The position numbers and the translations under genes are program-made. 64,000 bases of DNA from Mytilus trossulus. Lineage: Eukaryota > Mollusca > Bivalvia > Mytilida > Mytilidae. Below, in pieces: positions 56,001-64,000 of this stretch. The notes below the pieces were generated by a model. The model saw nothing but the letters and a program-made list of their open reading frames with translations. It was not told where the DNA came from and searched no databases. Within the stretch, counting starts at the first letter, position 1. Every line of letters starts with the position of its first letter. Location: positions 50,462,686-50,526,685 of the forward strand of contig NC_086378.1 of the NCBI RefSeq assembly GCF_036588685.1, given 5' to 3'.

Positions 56001-59000
56001 TTTTTCATGATAAAATGATGAATGATGCCATAAGAATCCACATTACTAGTAAGGTTAATTAATATTTAATCTTTACAGCATGAAACGGACATATAGAAAA
56101 TGGCAAAAAAATCGGTGTAACTTGTAACATTAACTTAGCATGAAATAGAGTTTTTGACCTAAAACTTATACAAATTTAACATTGTATCCCACATTTTCGT
56201 ATAATAGAATTGTTCAGATTCGGACTCTCACATTATATGAAATTTACCACAAAAAAATCAAAAACGACCATAGTAGATATGCTTGGAATGATCTCTGTTA
56301 TGTGTAAGAAGTAGTAATTTGGAAGGTCTAATAATCACAATGGAAGAATCGGTAAGAAAAAATATGTAATTGCTATCTTTTTATTTTCCAAATAACTTGG
56401 TATTCGAAATGTGCAAAACCAGAGCTTTAATAAAATCTGCAACATATAAATGATTCTACAGTTCAGACTGAACACCTGAATTTTTTAAATGTCCAGCTAT
56501 TATGTTACAATCTAAAGAAATGGCGTTTTGACGCTGTTTTCTGGAAAGGATCCACAACATCGTCGCTAATTATTTCCATTATACTGCTCGTAGCAAATAT
56601 TTATTTATATTTTCAAAATGTGCATTTGATGCATTTTTTTGTTCGAAAAAACGAAATATATTGAACGTGACTGTTTAGAATTATGTGGAAAACTAAATGT
56701 CCAGTGTTTTTATTACGCTTACGTTTTCTAATGGAAAATACCGACGTCGTAAATGGTTTTTGTAACATGAAGACGTTACATTTGTAGAATCAGCTTTGTG
56801 CACGCCGTCTATACATAATACATATAAATGAAATTAAAATAGGATTGAATAGTAAGTGTTTTGATTAGATTAAAATTTCCTGCAAGTATCGCCAAATTTC
56901 CGGGAACCAGTGCACTCTAATATGCATTTCAAGGTATGTTGATTTTTATTTCCTTCAGCACAAATCCGGATAAGGTATAGTGTTGACATGTCATAACGGT
57001 CATTCTATTAAAACATATTATTATCTGACAAAACAGTGTTTTTCCTAAACCTATTTAGGATACAATACAATCGATGTACATGCATGTATTTGTAATCTAT
57101 TACACAACATATTGTTACCGATCAGAATAAATTTACAATGTCCGTAAATACTATATAAGTGTCGTAACAGTCACAATAATATTAAAATGTAGCTTATAAT
57201 TTTACATACACATAATATGTACAACTGTATAACATACATGAAATATGTGTTGGCTCACTACAGGAATTACAAGTTACAGGGCAGAATTTCTTCAGTGAGG
57301 GAAAGGAACACACGTTCTTAGTACAGTTAAACACACTCTGGTCCTGACAGGGTTCTAAAATAAAAGAAAAAAGAGAACATTTAATACACTGTTAATACCG
57401 CCCTGCTTTAAAATAACAAGTTTGTTTTGTTAGATTGTTATACACAGACAGCTTATAATTAATACTATAAAGCAGATCGAACAAAAATGAAAGTCCGTTT
57501 CCTTGCTTTTGATGTATAATCCATCGAAATTTTGCGGGAAATTGTCTCTCACAAGATACATGCAATTCATACATAATTTTATCGTCAATACCTTTTGCTT
57601 TTAAAAACAATGAAAAATGACAAAGATTTTATGAAATTTTCCTTTTTCCAAACATTTTTATTGACACCGCATAGACAAAACTTGAGGATTCCGAATATCT
57701 GACAAAAAGTCAAAAACAACAGCATCGAACATCATGATTTTGTTAAAATTTACATAAATACAGTTTGGTGATCAAAAATGAGTTGCCAAAGAATGCCGAA
57801 AATTACCAAATTAATGGCAATGCTTTCTTTTTGTTTCAATAAAACAAAAATGATAAAATACGTTCATTACATTATTCTTAGTGAAATCAATGAGCAATAT
57901 TTATCGCTGTTCAAACTTAAGACTTGTTTGTGCTACGAGATATAAATCTACAATATAACATTTATAAGTGAACGAAATGATAACTGGATAAAAATAGAAA
58001 ACTCAATTCATACATTAGAACTATTTTTATTGACGTGTCAGTTTTGAAATGATATGTGTCGAATATCTATTGTCTTCAATCATTATAAAATTAAACCTAG
58101 GATGTAAGACGGTACACAACTTAGATTAATCATTCGTAAAATTTAAAACATTTGATAATAACTTACTGCATATACCACAGGTGAGAGGACAGTACTTCTT
58201 GAGATCTGTATTGCTGCAGACATGTGTATCATTACAATCAATAAATGGTGCGTCGGTACAGTTAGAAGTTGGCCCAGCGTAAACTGCTAAAAAATAAAAC
58301 AACACGCAATAAATTGCGTTCTTCCGAAGGATTTTGTTTTTGGATTTACCTTCAGCAAGAACTCTAAAAGCCGAATATTTGAAAGTCAATGATACATAGG
58401 AACGATGATAAGACGATAAACCAATATTAAAGTGTGATAAAGCAATGGAGAAATACTTCAGGCAGTCACAATACATAAAACCGGAAAACGTTAAATACAT
58501 GTACGTTGACATACGGTCGTTGGCATTACGTTATTAGTTACACTCATATAAGTTTGAGCTTTTACTAGAGCTATCTAACCAGGTTTAATCCTCAAATGTC
58601 TTCGGAAAATAACTGTGCCAAGCAGGGAATATGGCAGTTCTTTTTCACTTTTTTCGTTGATTAGTAGCGTTTGTTTTGACAGTTTTACAGGAACTACTCT
58701 TTTTTTTTTAACTTAAATAAAGAATATACTTTGCCATGAGCTTTTCATTTTTGTTAATCTCATTTCAAAACACGGCTAAATCAAACCCCAGACTTGGAAA
58801 TTGGCATTCGTTGCTTCTATATACCAAACACGCGACATTGATGCGTATATAAACACAAATGACCGACTTACATGTACATGTATCTGTACAACTGTTCTAA
58901 ATGGATTCGTGTGATATATATTATTGTCGCACCGAAACATATACATTTAGATATATAATGTATATTATGATGACTCAGAGTACTACATTTTTATTTAGAC

Positions 59001-62000
59001 TGGCTAAGGTATATTTTGGTTGATTGTTTTTTCTTTAAAAAAAATCATTTATTCGGTATTATAGTAGCAGCGATGTTGTTTGTAACTCTTCTATTTTCTT
59101 TATAATCGCACGGGTAACGTTTGCAACAATTACAATTAAGCAAACACGAGGAAGAAGTCGACAGTCTAATAAAAAACGAAGGCACAATTATGTCACATAA
59201 CTTTGCAAGAAAGAATTTAATATTATATCTTTTGTTAATCATTTGTGTTGTAGTTTCGTGTATTTCATATTAAAATGTTTGTTACATGCAGGACTCGATT
59301 ATTTCCACACCCATGCCTTGTAAATCCTTAACTTTAATTGTAAAAATATTTGAAACAGCTCTCGCCACGATATAGTCCTTTTGCGCTGTTGCGGGACGGC
59401 ATAAAGCAACACCAATAAATCGTTTGACGTAAACCATTTATGAACGATACTGTAATAATAATTTATAACAGATCTGTATATTTTGACAATATAATCGCTA
59501 ACTTACATAAACGTATATTTTCCTTCAAATCATTGTTTATTATACATCAGCAGAGAATGGTGAGATTAATTTCGCCTTCTTTTATTGGAAAAATTGTTAC
59601 AGTATATAGCATATGACGTCATATGACGTCATATGAATCCACCTGTTTTGTCATTATTAGATCAATAGACAACAAAGCTCGTCAAACTGATATATATTGG
59701 TTTGTAATAAATTATTTTTCTTTATTTCATTAATTTAATGAATCATGATTTTTTGGACGCAGATCTTTTCTTTGTAATGAAATGTAACACTTAATGACAT
59801 TTTCACTTCCAACGCAATTGGCACTTGCTCCTAGATCATTGCAATTAACCGAATATTTGCACAGGAGATTTCTTGCATGGATTTTGAAAAATCATTTAAT
59901 ACACTGTTGGTACATTATACATGATCAGTTTATATTTTCACTCTTGTAAAGTATCGTCTGCATTGTCTTACATTTTCTAAGGCAGAATATATATTATTAT
60001 ACATTTGCATCTTAACTTGATCAAAGTTATTCTATTCCAGCTATTAATTAGCCAGTTTGTTTTCCTGTTTGAATGGTTTTACACTAGTAATTTTTTGGGC
60101 CCTTAATAGCTTGCTGTTCAGTTTGAGTCAAGGCTCCGTGTTGAAGGCCGTACTTTGACCTACATGTATTTTAGTTCACGTTTACAAATTCTGACTCGGA
60201 TGGAAAGTTGTTTCAATGGCTACATGTCAAACCCTTTCTAACTGATTTGTATAGTAGGTGTTTTCCGATGTTTTGTTTTGACACCACTGTCAAATGTATA
60301 GAGGGGTAGCTAGAACACTCGAAAACATGTTTGAAGCAGCATCATTCGTTATGTACTTGTTCAAAGTCAACACATTGTAGATCTAGACTGACTGCAATGA
60401 TGGTGTTTTTGTTACTGTATTGGATTGACTCTTTGTTTACTTCAGCGCGGTTCTTTGATATCTGTATTAATTGTTCTACGTTTTGATATCATAGGGTCTT
60501 ATATCACTTACTATACGTCATTGTATTCAGTGTTAATCGTTGAAGGACCTATGGTGACCTATGTTTACTAACATCCACACCTTTTGGTTGCTAGTTAGTA
60601 TATTAGATGTTCGGGTTTTCTACCAATTGATATCGAAAAATCAGCCGCGAGCCACTTTTTTGTGTCGAATGGGTGATATTTTACAATATCTAAACGAAGA
60701 ACATACGATTATGTGTCTATCGTTCTATTGCGTCATTGTAGTTGTTTCCCTAAGACAGTTTTAAGCTTGACGACAGCTTGCTTGATAACGTCTCATCACC
60801 CATTCTAACATCGCTGATAACTTTGTCCAGACAATTTGACGTCATAAATAATGACTTATCTCGTCTTGTTTTTTCAATTTACCGTGAGTCTATACAAAAA
60901 TATATATTTTTTTAAACATATCAAAACAGATATTTATATTAACATGACACCTATAACACACCGGGTATCCCGACTTTTCGGAAAGATCCACATGTCAGGA
61001 ACGCTTGATGAGAATTATGTAACGGTGGGCAAGTTAAATCTTAATCCGATTTCCACGGACTTTAATTCCCGGAGTGTATAAGTTCAGAATAGAAAGAGAA
61101 AACTTGGAACATTTATTTGCGATGTGGGTTTAATATTAGTAGTAAGGACAGGCATATTATCTTGAGCCAAACTTGTTCATTTCTTTTGATAAATGTATGT
61201 ACTGGTAAATTCGTCCGTTATCCGAAGAACCCATTGAGAGCTGCCAGGGTACAGTGGATTTCATGTACACTCCCTATCAGGATTAATGGAGATGTGTCAC
61301 TAATGTATATACTTACGACATTTGTTTGCAAGGACAATCAAGGACTACTCAACACAGATGAAGTGCTAGGACACCAGGAAGGCTGTTATTATCGTTGAGA
61401 AAACCGAAGTACTCTGAGAGATCAACCGAGTGGTCACTTGGCGGAAACAGACAAACTGGAGAGATATCAGAGGATTGATCGCCAGATTAAAGAAGGGAGC
61501 AATTTTGACCAACCAAGGCCCTCAAAGAAGCCATTTTAGATTACACTCCGGTTCAAAGAGGTTGTTTGGGAGGTTGACCCATCGTGGTGATGTACTGAAA
61601 TTTTTAGCGCCGGAGTCAGAATTGAACTCTGGATATTTAGCCCTGTAGCCATCAATCTTAAACACTTGACCACGAACCAACACTAAGAAATGTATAATAT
61701 TAAACTGACCTGTGTTAATTTCAGACTTTTATTTATTTGTGTATAACTATAAACCTTAATGTGAAATAGTTTGAATATTGAATTAGTTCCAAACATTTGT
61801 CTGACTTAAACTGGCTCACACTAAAAATATCGGAGAGTTGCGTTTATTAAACACAAAACTCAAATTTCCCGTTGAAAAGCGAACACGTCATCAAAATCGA
61901 AGCACTAGTTTATGCCAAGACCTATAAAACAGCCTACAATACGGTATGTTTTTTTTTCTCAATGTTGAAAGCCGTACGGTTGCCAATGATTGCTAACAAC

Positions 62001-63347
62001 CACTTCATTTGAACTTTCGTGGATATAAAAAAAGAAGATGTGGTATGATTGCCAATAAAACTACTACAAGACCAAATGACACAAAAAATAACTAAAGGTT
62101 ACGACAGCCTTCAACAATGACCAAAGCCAATACCGCATAGTCAGCTGTAAAAGCCCCCCCCCCCCCCCCCGAAATGACAAATGTAAAACAATTCAAACGA
62201 GAACACTAACGACCTAATTTATGTACAACACATGAACGAAAAACAAAATTTAACACATAAATAAACGACAGCCACTGAAGTATTTCCGACTTGGGACAGG
62301 TTCATACATGTTAAACATGTTAGAGGTCCCCCAAAATCTCCCCTAACCTTGGACAATGGTATAACAGTACAATATAAGAATATATTTTACATTACTTTTG
62401 TAGTTGTTCCATTGGTAATCAAACCTTTTCTCCTTTTCATACAAGTAATTACTTGTATGAAGCCATCATACAGGTTATTACAAATACAACACTAGTTATT
62501 ATTTGTACAAATACAATTTGTACAAGTAATTACATGTACTAGTACAATTTTTACTCAGAATAAAGATAATATTAACTTGTACAAATTATTACAAATTATT
62601 ATTCCACTATCCTGACTTATTTGATGTCAACATGAAATCGTTTTCCTTTAAACAAATAATTTATTACTTAGCCTAAAGGCTGTTGAACTGTTACACTACT
62701 ATCCCAGATTAACAAAGTAAGATCTACAAAAAGGTCAACATGACCAAAATGGTCAATTGACCCCTTAAGGAGTTATTGTTCTTTCAAGTTAAACTTGTTA
62801 TCTTACAAAAATCTTCTCCTCTGAAACCACTGAGACAAATTTAAAAATTTAAAAATTAGATTAATTAGATTTATATACATTAGATTAATTATATAATTAT
62901 ATTTGGTTGATATTGTCCTAATTATTGAAGTTGAATATATAAATTTGTAATATAACAAAATAAGGATTAATTCGTTACACAGTGTGCAATTGGCTCTCGT
63001 ATTAGGACAATTGCGCACTGTGTAATTAATAGTATAGTTACATTTGTATTGATAACATCATACAAATAATAATACTTGTACAAAGTTTTTGTACAAGTAA
63101 TAACCTGTACAAGATAATAATATCTACACGACAGATATACTTAATCGATGCTATCATGTAGGTCTGTGTATTACGTCATCAGAATGGCATGATTACTAGT
63201 ATCATATTTTGGTTGGGAATTTATCAGACTGAAGTTTGTATTTTTGTTTTTTTGAAAATTAAGATTTAATTAAGTATCATGATATAAACTTCACAAACCT
63301 GAAGTTACTGTGACTACTATGAATAAGAAGAAGGATAAATTCTCCAT
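53090..63347 (-). CDS. Gene C: secreted ShKT-ShKT-VWC protein, 177 residues, five exons
   Basis: Exons, 5' to 3': 63299-63347, 58167-58283, 57238-57354, 53758-53881, 53090-53216; 534 coding bases in frame with the same phases as A and B. The signal peptide is MENLSFFLFIVVTVTS. ShKT1 (NCTDAPFIDCNDTHVC..) and ShKT2 (PCQDQSVFNCTKNVC..) each keep six cysteines; the VWC domain (SCYYKGNSYQQGEHF.. to GKCCQTPSCPS) keeps ten. The tail ends GYSVE. Introns 1 and 3 (5.0 and 3.4 kb) have been enlarged by repeats, including a TIR element at 55899-56809. A further upstream paralogue could exist beyond the window. No damage was seen; function unknown beyond a predicted extracellular, disulfide-rich product. 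Confidence 0.86.
54697..54718. repeat. 22-base C run
   Basis: Twenty-two consecutive C on the + strand in intron 3 of gene C. Length may be a sequencing or assembly estimate. Confidence 0.9.
55687..55708. repeat. 22-base G run
   Basis: Twenty-two consecutive G on the + strand, 970 bp from the C run and in the same intron. Confidence 0.9.
55899..56809. mobile_element. TIR element, about 910 bp
   Basis: GACGGCGTGCACAAAG at 55899-55914 is exactly inverted at 56794-56809. The inverted match continues loosely inward. The interior is AT-rich and non-coding. Located in intron 3 of gene C. Confidence 0.7.
58325..58435. repeat. Dispersed repeat M6 in intron 1 of gene C
   Basis: Partner of 38690-38815, sharing AAAAGCCGAATATTTGAAAG and GACGATAAAC, 40 bp upstream of exon 2. 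Confidence 0.5.
58436..59609. other. Intron 1 of gene C, AT-rich part
   Basis: No nested gene or clear repeat family was recognised here; composition is AT-rich throughout. Confidence 0.4.
59610..59635. other. 26-bp perfect palindrome with two CRE octamers
   Basis: TGACGTCA occurs at 59614-59621 and 59624-59631 inside a perfectly self-complementary CATATG-bounded stretch. TGACGTCA is the full cAMP-response element. It lies in intron 1 of gene C, 3.7 kb below its ATG. Regulatory use is inferred only. Confidence 0.6.
60050..60235 (+). repeat. Dispersed element M3, partial copy
   Basis: It carries GAATGGTTTTACACTAGTAA, CTCCGTGTTGAAGGCCGTAC and a decayed end. Confidence 0.6.
60236..61589. other. 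Intron 1 of gene C, no gene recognised
   Basis: Three ORFs of 76-93 codons on the + strand (60851-61081, 61117-61398, and one reaching 61648) lack any domain I know. The segment 61230-61640 is less AT-rich than its surroundings and probably belongs to the SINE-associated repeat read from the other strand. Confidence 0.4.
61590..61682 (-). repeat. tRNA-derived SINE head (candidate)
   Basis: On the - strand, TGGTCAAGTGTTTAAGATTG resembles an A box and GAGTTCAATTCTGACTCC a B box, with GGCTACAGGGC between, close in layout to a leucine-type tRNA. The element body would extend to lower coordinates. Confidence 0.5.
62033..62375 (-). repeat. Dispersed element M3, near full-length inverted copy
   Basis: It starts GAAGATGTGGTATGATTGCC and ends GGACAATGGTATAACAGTAC, containing a 17-base C run (62154-62170) where other copies have a short C tract. 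Confidence 0.65.
62437..63125. repeat. Foldback-like element rich in TACAAGTAATTAC motifs
   Basis: It opens with a 24-bp perfect palindrome centred on TACAAGTAATTACTTGTA (62437-62460). Related TACAAGTAAT, GTACAAATTATTAC and CTTGTACAAA motifs recur in both orientations to 62600 and again at 63062-63125. The two clusters bracket the 62975-63025 hairpin. Non-coding. Confidence 0.55.
62975..63025. repeat. 18-bp inverted repeat, 15-base loop
   Basis: TTACACAGTGTGCAATTG at 62975-62992 pairs with 63008-63025 at 17 of 18 positions, and the flanks (ATTAAT) extend the stem after a small bulge. Confidence 0.8.
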
Positions 63348-63389
63348 GTTGTTACAAAACTTGTGTCCCAAATTTAGATTACTTGGCTA

Positions 63390-63466
63390 TCAATATTCTT
63401 ATCTTACTCATTGCTTGACATACATTTGTATACATGGACGGTAATTTCGACAGCAAAGGATAATTT
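63390..63466 (-). promoter_or_regulatory. Conserved upstream block of gene C with GATA-type site
   Basis: AGATAAGAA on the - strand (about 63397-63405) is about 50-58 bp above the ATG. The upstream block CCTTTGCTGTCGAAATTACC is the diverged equivalent of the blocks of genes A and B. Confidence 0.45.
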
Positions 63467-63617
63467 TAAGTATTTAAAGTATTGCAGGGTCAGTTTTCTG
63501 TGAAAATTTGTAAAAGGGCACATATTGGAGCAAACCATTTGATTGTTTTATAAAACACAAACATAAGAATTTAAGGACAAATGCCTAAACAGAATAAAAA
63601 GAAATAATTACGAGCAA

Positions 63618-63886
63618 AAAAAATAATATTTGCATAAATTATTGTCTAATCAGTGACATACATTGTATGTCCTGTTATGGACCAACATACCATGAACTCG
63701 CATCTTATTTTTTCTATTGTGTCAAATGATTTTTTGTCCATTTCATTTCTAATAAAAATAATATTTGCATTAATTATTTTCTAATCACTGACAGTGACAT
63801 GCATAGTATGTACTGTAATGGACCAAAATACCATGAACTCGCATTTTTTTTTTTTTCTATTGTGTCAAATGATTTTTCGTCAACAT
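63618..63886. repeat. Tandem duplication, 135-bp unit
   Basis: The unit with AATAATATTTGCAT, CCATGAACTCGCAT and TATTGTGTCAAATGATTTTT occurs twice (about 63618-63752 and 63753-63886) with several differences. It lies upstream of gene C. Confidence 0.85.
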
Positions 63887-64000
63887 CATTTCCGTTATAA
63901 TGATATGGTACATTTGTAGTTGCTAATTTAGATTTCAGTTTTAAAACTTTTATTAATAGTATACTATATAAAAATTAAGAGAAGTTGTAAGATTGCCAAT

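Noticed and set aside
61117-61648. Pair of + strand ORFs (93 and 72 codons) as a small gene
   Set aside because: The region overlaps a tRNA-derived SINE candidate on the - strand and shows no domain or splice evidence.
1-64000. CRISPR arrays, bacterial operons, rRNA genes
   Set aside because: No spacer-repeat architecture, no closely packed ORFs and no rRNA sequence; tandem repeats here are contiguous without unique spacers and the genes are spliced.

Overview
The window looks like AT-rich nuclear DNA of a bivalve mollusc, most likely a Mytilus-type mussel. The evidence is intron-containing genes with GT..AG junctions and AATAAA signals, no operon structure, and a dense load of dispersed elements that I recognise from memory as typical of mussel genomes. 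The species call is inference; I could not run a search.

Host genes. (1) On the + strand, 23641-24824 is the large 3' exon of a rhodopsin-like orphan G-protein-coupled receptor; its first exon was not found. (2) On the - strand, 29498-63347 holds three tandem paralogues (A 29498-40966, B 46755-50345, C 53090-63347). Each has five exons, and each encodes a secreted protein of about 180 residues with the order signal peptide, ShKT domain, ShKT domain, 10-cysteine VWC domain. Exon lengths and phases agree between copies, and all fifteen exons keep the frame. Each gene has an AATAAA 40-60 bp past the stop and the same promoter block with an AGATAAGAA (GATA-type) site about 60-70 bp upstream of the ATG.

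Mobile DNA. 8525-12890 is a nearly complete CR1/L2-like LINE on the + strand. Its ORF2 has an N-terminal 2A-like ribosome-skipping motif, a PHD-like finger, an APE-type endonuclease and a reverse transcriptase, broken by a single in-frame TAG. The last intron of gene A is a stack of nested insertions: a decayed Penelope-like reverse transcriptase (30060-34790) is split by a 3.4 kb terminal-inverted-repeat element with a TA duplication (30515-33910). That element in turn carries a tandem array of 356-bp monomers (31144-32744). On the - strand each monomer shows the core of a type I hammerhead ribozyme, so the array is best read as a retrozyme-like element. A diverged relative with a 350-bp period at 2371-2815 shows compensatory changes in ribozyme stem II. 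Single decayed copies lie at 34134-34275 and 52226-52556. Penelope-like enzymes are the proposed mobilisers of animal retrozymes, and relics of one occur six times here.

Other structure. There are three short elements bounded by TTAAGG/CCTTAA, several more TIR or foldback elements, tRNA-derived SINE candidates, a 1.1 kb 24-bp minisatellite (44197-45305), other tandem repeats, and 22-base runs of G and of C. About three quarters of the window is non-coding, and long stretches show no gene that I can support.
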